The notes: generated by a model from the sequence alone, not told the origin. DNA of 64,000 nt from Bombyx mori (GCF_030269925.1 NC_085116.1:7378001-7442000), one strand, 5' to 3'. Shown: positions 45,701-56,205, numbered from the stretch's first letter. A program made the numbers and translations.

Positions 45701-48700
45701 CCGCCTGGTCCTGTCGGACTGGGTGAATCCTGCTGTTTCGGCTGCTACCTGCACTTCATCACCCGGAGGGAGCTGAGAGTACCACCACACCACTGCAGTG
45801 GCTGCGACGAAGACACGGCGGAGCACGCACTCGCGTACTTACCTACATTCTTCTAAGAGAATCTTCCTGTCATTTGCGGCGACATAAGTGTCCCATATGT
45901 TAATATAAACTTGTACGAATGTCATCTAAATCAGTTCAACTATATTTTCGTGATTTAGTAACAAACATACAAACATATAATACAAACGACTCGTACAATA
46001 TTAGTATAGGGGAATTTATCTTAATATATATAAATAACGTGTCACGTTGTTTGTCCGCGATGAACTCCTAAACTACTTAACCGATATTAAATTAAATTTG
46101 CACACTGTGTGCACTGTGATCCAACTTGAAAGATAGGATGGTTTTTATTTCGATTAATGGTCGCAATATTTATTAATTAACAATAAAATGATTTCTTATG
46201 TTGATTTCTGTTATTAATTGTAAGTTTCATAAGTCTAAAACAGATGGCGCCTTAAATCAGTTTTTACAGACAATTGTAATACTGTCTGACATTAATATCT
46301 CATAGATGGCGCTGTGTTAAAAATACCAACGTTTCACATAAGCTACAATTTAATAGCATAAACACCACGTGTTGCTGAGACTAAAGTATAAGTGAAATTT
46401 ATTTCATAGTAAACGCAATACAGTGAAATTCAATTGTTCTTACTTTGTCAATTTTTGGTATTAGTATAGCCGGCCGCGTGTTATTTAGAAACAAAAACCT
46501 TAGCCACAGCAACGCGTGGCCGGGTCTATTAGTAATAATATAAAAGCAAGAGCTTTATTTCTTACCGAACATACTGTAGCAGTTTTTGAAAAAGTCCGGA
46601 GCTACTGCGCTTGCTAGTCCAAGTAGACCTTGAGGCACTTCTGTAGAGAGGAAGAGGCCTAGCACGGCCAGTAGCATCCGTGTGGTGCGGTCTGTTCGGC
46701 TGGATCGACGTGTATTTGAGTCATCTGCAAGACACTGCTTTTCTGGCTAAAAACAAAACACACAAATAAATAAATTTTAATCATTAATCTCCCAGTAAGA
46801 CACGCTTTTTTGCTGTATTTCCAGATAATTTTGCCTACTAAAAATACATAGCAATTGATATATCGACGTGAATCGTCTGTGACTTAATAGATAAAACGCT
46901 GGAAGTGTTACTATTAAGTGACACTATCATCATCATTATCATTATCATCATCATTGCTCGATTTTGCCAAAATGACTGATCCTATACCGCCGTTGTCCAG
47001 AAAATTCCCACGACTCTCAACATGTCGTCCGTTACTGGAGTCCCATTCACGCTGCGTCTTTCAAGGCGCGGTTGCCACTCGAAAAACTTTTTGGTCTGAG
47101 CGGCCATTTATTCTACGAGCAATGTGTCCGGCCTACTGTCATTGCAATGGTACTATGTCAAGGCTCAAATGTTCTAACGGGGACTAATTTTTTGGTAAGT
47201 TGTAACATATCTAAAACTTGTTTACGGACGACTGCCAAGATGAAGGACTTAGTCCATTATCGTGCAATAGCTTTATATTGTAAGGTATTCTGACCTTCAT
47301 GAGCACTGCGCTGCATTTTGTAACGAAAATATGTATAATCTGGACGTGTACAGCGTATATATACAGTCACCATGTATCTCAATAAGCCAATCTTAAGATA
47401 TGAAGTCTCAATAAAATTGTATCTTAATGCTATCTTAGAGCACATGCACAATAACAGGTTTTACCTATGAAGTTTACTGTTTTACTATACTGGCCATTTG
47501 AAAAGTTTAAAAAAATGAATCCATTATTCTCAAATTCAGTCATTTATTAATTAATTAGTGTTTTATTTTCACTAAATTTCTATAGTTTTATTCAATATGG
47601 ACTCAATAACAATACGAATCGTTATGGAATTAATATAATAGTCACCAGTTGCGTCACGTTAGCATTGTCCGCGCAAACGGCTCACAACATTAGTGACGTG
47701 TAAGAAGTAAACACTACAAACTAACACACGAACGCGTTATTGGTTTAAACGCTTCCTACCTGGAAATTTTGATCTAAAAGATGTATCCGGTGGTCGCTCG
47801 AAAACTAAAGCCTACCATAACGGATTAAAGACGATAGTGCAAGCTAACGATACTCAATCTACCGCTGAGTTAGTAAGCAGCTTTTAATGTTAGCATCAAA
47901 ACAATATTGGTCCATTTCCGTCAAACTGGCAAGTTAAAAAAACTTGAAGTGGAAAGTGGATGTGGCAAGAACTGAACGATCGCCAACGCGACGAACTTGT
48001 TAAGGTATGTCTTGAGTTGTTTAACAGGCCCAGAAACGATGGGGTTTGTGAACCACATTGTCACTAACCATAAAAAATAGATTGTTTTTGATAATCGTAA
48101 GAGGTCATTACGTTGGTTAGAACCTGGTTCAGCACCTAGGCGATACCCGAAGCGAACATTTACCCCTAAAAACTCATCATCACTGTTTGATGGTTTAGTG
48201 TCGGTATAATTTATCATAGATTCTTACTAAATGGTACCAACATTACGTCAGATATGTACTGTGAGGAGGTGGATACAAAGACGGAGAAGTTCGTGAAACT
48301 CCGGCAGCCTTGGTTAATATCTCGTCCCCACAGTACATCGCAATGGAAGTATTGCGTCATTCAAAGCTCTTACCAGATTTTACACCGACAGACCTACTAT
48401 TTCCTAAGTTTGGACAACTTCTTGGGAAAAATTCAATACGCGAGAGTAAAATGCCCTTGAAAAGCTTGCTGGCTTCCATACACCTAACTTCTTGAAATAG
48501 GGCATTGAAAAATTACCACTTCGCTGGCAGAGATGCATCGATACAATGGGTGGACAATTTGATTGACATACATAAAAACATTTAAAAAAAACATTAACTT
48601 TCGGTATACTAAACGGTAATTTTGTAATTAAAGACCTAATGTATCTTATGATTAGACCAAAATAATCTATCTTGGTCTAATTGAACATTTATTTCTTAAC

Positions 48701-51649
48701 TACCAATAGTAATTAAATTGTACCTTCGCTTAAATATCCCGCAACTGTCGTCAATTAATAGGACCACTAATTTGAACGTAGTTGGACCCTTAAAGCTATA
48801 TAATTCAGTTTTGTAGTAATGTAATGTTTTTGTATCCGATTGAAGAAAATGATTGCGGCCTTTAGCCATCCTCAAAAGACAGCTTCATTTATGTTATCAA
48901 TGCCAATGGTTAAACATGGTAAGGCATTATACCAATAAAGCACAGTCTTTTACCAAGACAAATTTCTCGACGACCGTGATCTCCAAATATCGAATCTGAA
49001 TGGCCAGAAAATTTGATGTATGTTCGTAAACATATTGAGGAGTTTCCTAAAAAGTCGGACATACATAATAGAAATACTAGGAACAAACACAAGCTTGTTG
49101 TGCCGATGAGTAGGTTACATAAGATACGAAACTCATTCGGGTGTTTGTCTGTGCGCCTGTACAACAAAATCCCACAAGATGTTCAGAACCTACATATACA
49201 TAGGTTTAAGAAAACTATTAAAGAACATCTGTGCAATAAAGCTTACTATAAAGTCAATGATTATCTAGAAGATTGCACAAAGTGGGAATGAGTTGCTCGC
49301 TCCGGGCATTTCAATATCGTAGTAATTGTTACGTTATAATACTCATTGTAAAAAATTCATATTTAAAAAAATTATAATCTAATATTAAAAATTAAATAAA
49401 TAATAATCTCATATAAAAAAAAAAAAAAAAAGTCATGCCCGCTGAGTTTTTTGCCAATTCTTCTCAGGACGGAAGCTAGTTCTTGTGAATTGGCGGTAGT
49501 TCTTTCGACGTTCAACAAGTATGTACTTTCATTTATGTTGAATAAAAAAATTTTGATTTGATTTTTGATTTGATTTGATTTGATTTGAGTATTTTGACGA
49601 TTAAAATTCTATGCTTTATTTTAATATCAAATAAAGTAATTTCATATCAAAATCAATGACTGAACAGATAAAGAAAATGGAGTCCAATGTTTATAACACT
49701 AAGTTGGTGGAGTATATGTTATTGGTGAGATGGCGGTGGATTCATAAATATAATGGCACTTGCGTTATGAGCTGCTATGCTATTAATGGTGTCAATAATA
49801 GTTATTGGTGAGGCGTCAGAATGTACATATGAAAGCTTCTTCTCGTTGCCAATCGATTTGTAGAGTAAACGATACCAGAGTCGACGCATAAAGAATTGAA
49901 CATATCAATATCTTGAATGAAATGGATTCCTATAGGACATGAAGGGTTGTCTCGCGTAGGCTCCCTGCTCGTATCTGCATAGATACGAGCAAACAACCCA
50001 TAACATCGAGCATTTGTATGTTGATCAATCGCAATAAGGTCACTCGACAACTTGAATGAGTACGAACCTAATATCAGAAACTGCGGGCACGAAACTACGC
50101 AATAATCTTATCTCTATCATAATTTCAACCCTACTGAGATTGTTTAAATTATTTTTGATTTAATGAATTGTTGCACCGTGCAACTTTTATTAAATTATAA
50201 AACAATTAAATTCTTCTTTTGTATTTTGCAGATATATATTCCTTAATACATTATAGTTTAGGGTACAAATGCCTTAACTGATACAAACCTACTAAAGTAA
50301 GTACTAAATGTGCAGTAACATAGAAAACTAGCCGTAATCGCCCGCTTCGCTGAGCATTTAAAATTAACATTATTATTAATTGTCATTATTGTTAGGAAGT
50401 CCAACACTCAAATAAATATTAACCTATCCATTAAGTAATTGTATGTTCTACATGGATACCAAGTTTCAAGTCAATGAATGTATGGTTCAATAGTTATAAC
50501 GGAACATCCGTAAAAACCACTGTAGATTTATATATTAGTATAGCTAAAGTGGATAATGTTACGTTATCTTCAATAATAAAAACAATATTTTTAACAGAAT
50601 ATCAGTGGAAACGTGAAAATTATTGACTTATGTGTTTTACGCCAAACTTGAGCTTTGAGTTCTTTTTGCTGAATCATGCTTCAATATTGAATATTGAATT
50701 GAATTTCTATAGCTCCCTTACGACAACTTTTTAAGCTGCTATCCAGCAAAATAATGTACATATATTAGGCCAGCGGTATCCAAGTCGTCTCCTTACTTTA
50801 TTAAGCTCTAAATAAGTTAGTAGTAAGTATGTAGTTATAAGCTAGTAGGAGTATAAGTATGCTATCACAGATGTCTATTCAACTTACCTCATTTGGCCCA
50901 ACTGTTGATCGCTTGAGAAGATTTTGCCTCCTTCTCTCAGTCGTTGTCAACTTAGATATCAAACACGTACTCAGTATCGACAACGCTATACTCGGAACTA
51001 GTTTTAATATTACACTGTAAATCCACATGATCGCTGTGACTAATTCAACGTTTTTGGACATTTCTAATAGATAAACGGTCCGATTTTGGGGTAAAGCTAA
51101 GTCCTCTGCAAATTCGGAATTGTTCTTCGATGTCACTTCACTAGGCACGATGGTCATAGCGAAATAAATAGGTAAACACAAAAAAGGACAGATCACGTAC
51201 GCGCTCACTATAGCGGTAATTGTATTTTTCCTGTTGCACCACGTTCTATTTCGTTGTGGAAACGCAATGGCAACATAGCGCCAAACCGCCAAAGTCACAG
51301 CCAGCCAAATTGAAATAGTGTGGAACGTTTGACTAAATATTGAGTGGAAGTAAACAAAGACTGTCCATGCATACGTATTCTTGTTCACTTGAGGTCCTAT
51401 TTTGATATTCATATGAAGAGCGTAAGGGATGTATTCAAGCATGACGAGAAGGTCTGCAACGGCCAGTCCAGTCAATATGGAATTCGTGGAGCTTGACATT
51501 TCCCGACGACTCAAAACAGCAATGTTTATGGAGTTCGTTGCGGACCCGACGATGCATATCACTAGTGCGATATAGCCGTGAAGTCTGCTGTACGCCTTGT
51601 TGAAATTTGTGGCGCCGGGCACGCAATATGCGTCGGTGTCGTTCGCCAT
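36557..51649 (-). CDS. Myosuppressin/DMSR-like peptide GPCR, three-exon gene
   Basis: Joined coding segments 51649-50888, 46737-46566 and 36780-36557 give 385 residues. This is a plasma-membrane class A GPCR. N-glycosylation sites are at N3, N176 and N189. TM1 is about 24-46, TM2 about 57-80 (LAVADLLV, D66), TM3 about 95-125 ending WRY (123-125) in place of DRY. TM4 is about 143-166, TM5 about 201-228, TM6 about 275-300 (FLSTEVPQGLLG), TM7 about 313-332 (SSVNFVLYCSMSRQFR replacing NPxxY). WRY, TEVPQG and NFVLYC are what I know from DMSR/myosuppressin and related FMRFamide receptors. Such receptors bind RFamide-type neuropeptides and usually signal through Gi/o. No Cys is seen at the top of TM3. 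The exact ligand and paralogue cannot be told from sequence alone. Confidence 0.88.
36813..37259 (+). mobile_element. Bm1 SINE in GPCR intron 2
   Basis: Full-length forward copy with head 'gtcgtcgtggcctaagggat' and A-tail, antisense to the host gene and next to the exon 3 acceptor. Confidence 0.9.
37391..37552 (-). repeat. LINE 3'-UTR fragment
   Basis: A T-run, then 'atgattgagagcttactact' and 'ctttccagtttcac'. The first 50 bp are shared with 39497-39550. Probably the tail of an R1-like LINE on the minus strand. Confidence 0.5.
37553..39496. other. Intron 2 sequence, nothing recognised
   Basis: AT-rich, with no convincing frame. A small GC-richer patch at 38645-38690 is unassigned. Confidence 0.4.
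39497..39550 (-). repeat. LINE 3'-UTR scrap
   Basis: A short second copy of the sequence at 37391 ('tttttttatgattgaagatt'). Confidence 0.5.
39614..40212 (+). mobile_element. R1-like LINE, 5'-truncated, with ORF2 C-terminus
   Basis: GC-rich block ending in eight A. An open frame from about 39617 to TAG 39806-39808 reads LAMVAWMLGGDVSWKVMIDF, CECTILQKEAAGRVR and a basic end, the usual last segment of R1-clade ORF2. About 400 bp of GC-rich 3' UTR follow. This copy is a different family from the one at 9086. Antisense frames 39611-39898 are shadows. Confidence 0.75.
40213..42110. other. Intron 2 sequence with one short tandem duplication
   Basis: AT-rich. Frames 40313-40528 and 40885-41100 have no recognisable features. 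The duplication at 41269-41352 is listed separately. Confidence 0.4.
41269..41352. repeat. 42-bp tandem duplication (2 copies)
   Basis: 'cccttaacgcagcacccact' + continuation at 41269 is repeated at 41311 with a few substitutions. Both units end in a GC-rich 'gctccgcgag' and 'gtattaga'. Confidence 0.85.
42125..42490 (-). pseudogene. RTE-type LINE ORF2 C-terminal remnant
   Basis: The minus strand reads LKVTQRAMERTILGVSLQDR, then IRNEKIRRKTMISDTIERIA and LKWQWAGCIARRTD, the well-known KWxWAGHxAR block of RTE-like endonuclease-RT proteins. After a frame change it ends with FEQQWMSVS and a stop near 42140. Related RTE debris lies at 13663, 31025 and 46924. It sits in intron 2 of the GPCR in the same orientation. 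Not functional. Confidence 0.75.
42505..42927 (-). mobile_element. Non-autonomous Helitron, complete ends
   Basis: On the minus strand it starts TC (42927-42926, preceded by A) and ends CTAG (42508-42505, followed by T). The TAGTCGAATTTCGACTA stem lies just inside. 423 bp, same family as 18769. Confidence 0.8.
42928..43439. other. Intron 2 sequence, nothing recognised
   Basis: AT-rich, no repeat or gene seen. Confidence 0.4.
43440..43643 (+). mobile_element. Bm1 SINE, 5'-truncated
   Basis: Starts in the body at 'caccgccctgcctatatctg' and ends in A8. The flanks 'ttaatgtt' and 'ttaaatgt' could be an imperfect duplication. Confidence 0.85.
43644..45639. other. Intron 2 sequence, nothing recognised
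   Basis: AT-rich. Frames 44084-44272 and 44621-44818 are short and featureless. Confidence 0.4.
45640..45855 (+). pseudogene. LINE ORF2 C-terminal remnant with Cys/His motif
   Basis: The plus frame gives CCFGCYLHFITRRELRVPPH, then HCSGCDEDTAEHALAYLPTF and a stop. Cys-x2-Cys followed by DTAxHxLxxCP is the usual C-terminal finger of R1-clade ORF2, with the last Cys replaced by Leu here. It is more GC-rich than its surroundings. Only this end remains. Confidence 0.6.
46019..46531 (+). mobile_element. Helitron-like element (tentative)
   Basis: 5' TC after A at 46019. The internal 'gtcacgttgtttgtccgcga' and 'ctaaactacttaaccgat' are typical of lepidopteran Helitron-like repeats. It ends 'gcgtggccgggtctattag' before T. 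The terminus is CTATTAG, not a clean CTAG. Confidence 0.45.
46566..46737 (-). CDS. GPCR exon 2: intracellular loop 3, TM6, extracellular loop 3
   Basis: 172 nt from the acceptor 'ttagccagaaaag' to the donor 'ttcg|gtaag'. Phase 0 in, phase 1 out. It encodes QCLADDSNTRRSSRTDRTTR, then MLLAVLGLFLSTEVPQGLLG and LASAVAPDFFKNCYSMF. The basic RTDRTTRM before TM6 and TEVPQG inside it are family hallmarks. The acceptor is a NAGNAG type, so Gln255 may be included or skipped. A third AG 5 nt upstream would break the frame. Confidence 0.87.
46924..47180 (-). pseudogene. RTE-type LINE 3' remnant with (TCA)n tail
   Basis: A run of CAT/ATC triplets at 46925-46955 corresponds to the microsatellite tail. The following sequence on the minus strand parallels the ORF2 C-terminus at 42240-42350 ('ttctacgagcaatg' in both). 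The frame is broken. Confidence 0.5.
47181..47734. other. Intron 1 sequence, nothing recognised
   Basis: AT-rich with short frames only. Confidence 0.35.
47735..48570 (+). pseudogene. Ancient mariner transposase relic (DD34D-type)
   Basis: Frame-shifted translation gives, in order, YWFKRF-PGNFDLKD, QANDTQSTAELVSSFNVSIK, HFRQTGKLKKLE, VLSCLTGPETMGFVNHIVT, FDNRKRSLRWLEPGSAPRRY, and late in the element LLPDFTPTDLLFPKFG (PDxxPTDxxFF motif). These follow the order of irritans/cecropia-like mariner transposases, which cut and paste at TA. Multiple stops and shifts mean it is long dead. I could not define its terminal repeats. Confidence 0.7.
48571..49002. other. Intron 1 sequence, nothing recognised
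   Basis: AT-rich. Confidence 0.35.
49003..49589 (+). mobile_element. CR1-lineage LINE 3' end with microsatellite tail
   Basis: The ORF2 C-terminus at 49013-49291 reads YVRKHIEEFPKKSDIHNRNT, then RNKHKLVVPMSRLHKIRNSF and VRLYNKIPQDVQNLHIHRFK, typical of CR1-lineage (Daphne/Crack-like) LINE ends. It stops at TGA 49289-49291. A 3' UTR with an internal A-run and a (TTTGATT)n tail at 49549-49589 follow. Tails of short repeats instead of poly(A) fit that lineage. The copy at 300-455 is a shorter relative. It is 5'-truncated at about 49003. Confidence 0.75.
49802..50050 (-). other. Coding-like open frame, unidentified
   Basis: The frame is 82 codons with a balanced, non-AT-driven composition (Cys, Arg, Asp, Asn present), e.g. 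TNARCYGLFARIYADTSREP. It contains a perfect 10-bp-arm hairpin (49967-49990). I do not recognise it. It could be a transposon-protein remnant. It is in GPCR intron 1 but has no matching splice phase evidence. Confidence 0.3.
50328..50543 (-). mobile_element. Non-autonomous Helitron, second family
   Basis: The minus strand ends CTAG (50331-50328) before T. It shares 'cgcttcgctg', 'gcatttaaaattaacattat' and 'catccgtaaaaaccactgta' with 58998-60588. The 5' TC has become GC. Confidence 0.65.
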
Positions 51650-51750
51650 ACTCTTCAACTAATGTAGCCCCACCACAGCAAGTCATCGGCTCTCTTCGAA
51701 TTTATCTCTCTTCGCTCAATCAGAGTTGTATTCTTCCACTTTCGATTGAT
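50888..51750 (-). CDS. GPCR exon 1: 5' UTR, N-terminus, TM1-TM5
   Basis: The exon starts at a likely acceptor 'tttatttatag' (first exon base 51750), so at least one further upstream 5' UTR exon is implied. Coding begins at ATG 51649, giving MANDTDAYCVPGATNF. An in-frame TTG 9 nt upstream is not a eukaryotic start of choice. It ends at AATGAG|gtaagt (phase 0, last base 50888). It encodes 254 residues including LTGLAVADLLVMLEYIPYAL and AVWRYVAIAFPQRN. An upstream ATG at 51686 opens an overlapping uORF in another frame. Confidence 0.9.
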
Positions 51751-52454
51751 CTATAAATAAAATAAGTACTATCACAAAATTGAATCACATGTTTTAAATT
51801 AATCCTCTGGGCAGAGGAATGTACATTGTCTGCCTAAATCGAAATTGACGTATGTGACACGTAGAAAAGATTGACCAGCGCGACTGTAATTGAGTAACAA
51901 TGGGCGCTAAATTCTATTGATACTGAGTAATTTTAGTGACCGTGAAAATTCGACACGAAATCAGAGCATTCCTTTGCAGAATGGCATGCTCTTGTACACA
52001 TTCGATAAAACCTCAAGGCCGAACGCAAACGTCGAGACGTGTGTGTAACTATTGTAAATATTTTTTGATCATTCACAAGGCCTCGTCATTTACAAATACA
52101 GGTGTCAAACGTGGCTAGAGATCTTCTTTGTCAGATTTTTAATAAACGAAACAAATAAATAAATAAAAACACTTTTTCCAAAAACTGCATTCAAACTAGT
52201 CGTAAATGACGTTGCAGTTATTATTATAAAAATGATCTGAAGGAAGAGTAGGCGTCTGAGGAGAAGTCTCGTCATCTATCAGTGAGCATGCCAGCTCTTT
52301 AACGATGGGATGTGATGTACCATGGTTTTCTAATAAATTACTTGGTTTTTCGTATTTAAGAGCTACCTCATCTTTAGAGGGGTAAAATTATTACATACCA
52401 AAACGAGATTGATAATTAATGGACGTTAATTAATTGTATGTACGAAAAATCTAC
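51751..52454. other. Upstream of GPCR exon 1: presumed intron or promoter
   Basis: No coding sequence recognised. Any upstream non-coding exon cannot be placed by eye. Confidence 0.35.
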
Positions 52455-52603
52455 TTTTTTTTTTATTGCTTAGATGGGTGGACGAGCTCACAGCCCACCT
52501 GGTGTAAAGTGGTTACTGGAGCCCATGGACATCTACAACGTAAATGCGCCACGCACCTTGAGATATAAGTTCTAAGATCTCAGTATAGTTACAACGGCTG
52601 CCC
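52455..52603 (-). mobile_element. Bm1 SINE, 5'-truncated
   Basis: A T-run, then 'ttgcttagatgggtggacga' to 'acaacggctgccca', where homology stops. Confidence 0.85.
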
Positions 52604-53764
52604 AATGCTGCTACATTGCTAATATTTACTGGTTTTTACGAGTAAAAGGAAGGAAACCTTTCAGAAAATATGTCTTCAAAGTGAAATTATATTAACATGA
52701 CTCTAAAATGTGTTAGCATGAATTGGAACCATCTACGTGCTGTGGCGAACACTAACGAAATTATCGGTCGTGGCCCATAGGCGAGGTGAATTAGGTGAAT
52801 TAATAGAGACATCGTACCAAAATTTGATGGAGAAATAAGAATTTTAATGGCAATTTTAAGCCGATATTTGTCGTATAAAATGTACATGCATTCGAGAAAT
52901 ACTTTTAACTTAATCATTTTATATTAAAATTTTATCTGAGTAGTGAATCTCATTAAAATTCTTTCATTAAAGTGCTACACATTATTATATAAACTGTTTA
53001 AAATGTCTGCATAGTTTCGTGTCAATGTGTTTGTGTGGTGACTGCGTATGCGTGTCTGTGTTCACGTGGTCCAGAACCATTGGTTTTCAAGCCTTCAACC
53101 TCAGTTCCTAAGGCAGAATTCTCCGTATGATATCTACATATAAGCTTTAATAGCGTCTTAACACAGGATGTGAAGGAATCTTGTTCATATTATGTTCCTC
53201 TTAATGAATATAAATAAACAATCACATCTTATTAGATTGAGTTGAAACTTTGTACAGTTAGATTGCATCTGTTTTTTTTTCCATATAGCAGAATTGTTCT
53301 CAACACATAGATATATCTCAAATATGATGGTAACGAAGTACGACCGGGGTTCGCTAGAAAATATATTATTGCATGTTTCATAGTTTTAAAGAAGCACTTT
53401 CTCAAACTTTCTCGAAAAGGGGACGAAAAAAAAAGCAGCAGCTTGAAATTTTGATTTGCTTCAGGGAAAAAATAGTGACACTTTTGGATGGAAGAAGTAT
53501 AGTCCATATTTTCTCTTAAACTACGAAGATCGATTCGAGCACGGAACCATTTCATTTGAATTTTGAATAGCTTAAAATAATACGAATCTTTAACCGTTTC
53601 TTAAATAAGTCACTTACCATCCACGTAAATGGATTAACTTGAATATACAGGACTTTAAAACGAAATCAGTTATAGCTCAGACTTGATTAATATTCAAATG
53701 CATCGAATTCTGAGTACGCAAGTAAGCAAGAACAGAATGAAATAGTAGAATTTAAAGTTTCGTA
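52604..53764. other. AT-rich stretch, nothing recognised
   Basis: Minus frames 52687-52917 and 53232-53555 (107 codons) show no known motif. Confidence 0.35.
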
Positions 53765-53988
53765 TAAATTAATCATAGACCCTACGTGAATATCCGTCTT
53801 GAGACATGAGGTCGTATTCCCCATAATACTGTTTCATGGCTGTCTCAGTTTCACAAACCCACCTACATGATCGCTTCGTAACAGAAATTGGTAGGATGGT
53901 GGTAAAAATACGTGCGGACTTACAATACGCCTTGCCATCAGTACATGCCAATTAGCGATTGTTTAACCATATAAGTAATAAAAAAAAA
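53765..53988 (-). repeat. Divergent Bm1-related SINE
   Basis: Reverse-oriented weak blocks ('cttgagacatgaggtcgtat', 'acgtgcggacttacaa') followed by a forward-looking 'ataagtaataaaaaaaa'. Rearranged or very old. Confidence 0.4.
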
Positions 53989-55127
53989 GAATGTCTCTCT
54001 TCCACTAGTGACACGACTATCGAAATGCACTTCCTAAACTAACTTAGTAACGTAACAAAAATAGTAACTTAACTGATTTTATCTATTAGATAATATTAAG
54101 CCAATAATAATCCATCACAATCGAAAATAGTCTTTAACACTAGGCAATTCTTTTCAAATTGAACTATCGTCATCACATCATATAATATTTTAGTTATATA
54201 CGCCGTCATACGTAAGCCGCAGCCAAACACTATGTGTTGAATTTATTACTTAGAATTCCGTTACGACTGAATGTAAGGTTTACACGATTCGTTATTTCAC
54301 TGTCGCGATATTCTTCCCCAAGGCACCCGACTCCATATTTATTAATTTCATTAAGAACTTTTGATCAAAATAAATGAATTTCCGACAATTTTACTTGAAC
54401 AACTCCTATTATGTATAAAGTTTCAATTTTACTCTGCAAAGTAAATTGTTTTTGACTTCAAACATTGAACTGTACGTTCAATCAGCAATCAATCAAAGCT
54501 ATTATGGAATATAATGATTTACGTCACCGCCCTATTTTGGTATTCAGCTCGGTATATAACGTACCTATTCGATTTTCATAAAAATATTTAGCGTTAAACA
54601 AAATCGTTCTAAATTTAATTTTAAAAGTATTTTTTACTTTATTCTAGTTAATAATATTTTATGATTAATTCATAAAAGGATGAAAAACAAAGGATTCAAT
54701 GAAGTAAACTAAAAAAATATTATGTAGGTAAGTTGATCGTAAACATACAGACGAGGTTCCATCTTTTAGTTTTGTAATGTGTTTCCTTCGAGATACGTCA
54801 TTTAAGTTTAGATCCGAGATCACGGATTTGGGTGGGTTCGAAAATAACAGTAATCTATACTTACCTACCCTTCTAGTTCTGTAACAAAAAGTGGATCTTG
54901 TGTGCCGAAATGAGATCTCTGCATTCCTCCAATCTTTCGCCTTCTCATGCTAGGCTAATCAATGCATGATTAAAATACTTTCACAGTTGAATTTCTCGTT
55001 TTTTTTTACAATTTGGGTACTTTATAGTTTTCAGAGTCATCATCATCATTAGCCACTGTGTTTTCGATATGGACATATTATATTCTATATTCATATCCAA
55101 TATGTTATACCTTTAAACGAGCAATTA
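53989..55127. other. AT-rich stretch, nothing recognised
   Basis: No gene or repeat match found. Confidence 0.35.
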
Positions 55128-55320
55128 TTGTATATATATAATCTGAATCTCGGAAACGGCTCCAACGATTTTCATAAAATTTAGCAGACAGGGTATTTCG
55201 GGTGCGATAAATCGATCTAGCTACGATTTATTTTCAGAAAATGTTGTTTTATTCGTGTTTTCAATAATCAACTCTTCCCGACATCTATTGGAGAATAATA
55301 ATACTATTTTTCTTAATTGA
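55128..55320. repeat. Lepidopteran interspersed repeat, Helitron-like (tentative)
   Basis: 'aatctcggaaacggctccaa' + 'cgattttcataaaattt' and 'gataaatcgatctagcta' resemble common lepidopteran non-autonomous repeats. Ends are not defined. Confidence 0.3.
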
Positions 55321-56205
55321 GGGCAACTAACCGCTTTAAAGACGCAACAAGATGGCGTTATCCAAAAAGAAAACCGTCCGGTCATCGTCTGGTATATTAT
55401 TATACAACATATCCACACTGATCAAACCGCAATAGTTTTAATTATTGCAACGACTCGCGGAAACGGCAGAAAATGCTATAAACACAACACATACCTATAT
55501 TCTTATTATCTTCTTAACCTTCTCAATTTTTGTCAACCGATTTTAATTCTTTTTTTTTTAATTTATTAGCCATTAACATGCTTTAGTGTTGTCAGTAAAA
55601 CAATTAAAAGAGTTATAATAATATTATTTATTTCTTTGATTTCCTTTTTTATTTAGCATCTACGGATGGTTTTGGTGTAGTGATTTATTTTCGGAATTTT
55701 TCACATTTTTATTTTTGCTTGTCAATAATAAATAAAAGAAAATAATTATTATATAAATAGGATCCAAATCTTTGTTTGTCAGTGTTCAAGGAGAGAGCTT
55801 CGATCATTATGCAAACGCAAGCTTAATAAAATTTAAATGATAACATGCTGTTTGCCCACGGTAAAATTCACAAAAGCTGAATCAACATACATGTGGTTTT
55901 TAGTTGTGTGTTAAGATAATTTTGTGCTAATAATATTTGTTTGATTAGAATAAGTAGCAAATAAAAAGATAACAAAGAAGTAAGATTAAAACTGGCTCGT
56001 TTCGACCGGCTAACAAATTAGAATGAATTAGGCTTATATATTTTTTCATACTTATTGTATTAGTTTTATTTTTTAATAAAATTAATTTTATACAAAAACT
56101 AACATTAGATAATTATATTAAGGAAATAAATGGAAGATTCCTGCTAAATGTAATCTTGACAATGTTTTGTACTGCCAAACAAAATTTGTTTAGGTTTTTT
56201 CTTTC
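55321..56205. other. AT-rich stretch, nothing recognised
   Basis: No gene seen. Confidence 0.35.

Noticed and set aside
46918..47187. 89-codon frame starting at a CAT/ATC repeat
   Set aside because: It is the shadow of a reverse RTE-type LINE end.
48310..48495. Small plus frames around 48254-48495 as a host exon
   Set aside because: They contain mariner motifs such as LLPDFTPTD and belong to the transposase relic.
51435..51686. 83-codon frame as a protein gene
   Set aside because: It overlaps the GPCR start in another frame and is better read as a uORF.
53232..53555. 107-codon minus frame
   Set aside because: No recognisable motif, AT-driven composition and no splice or promoter context.
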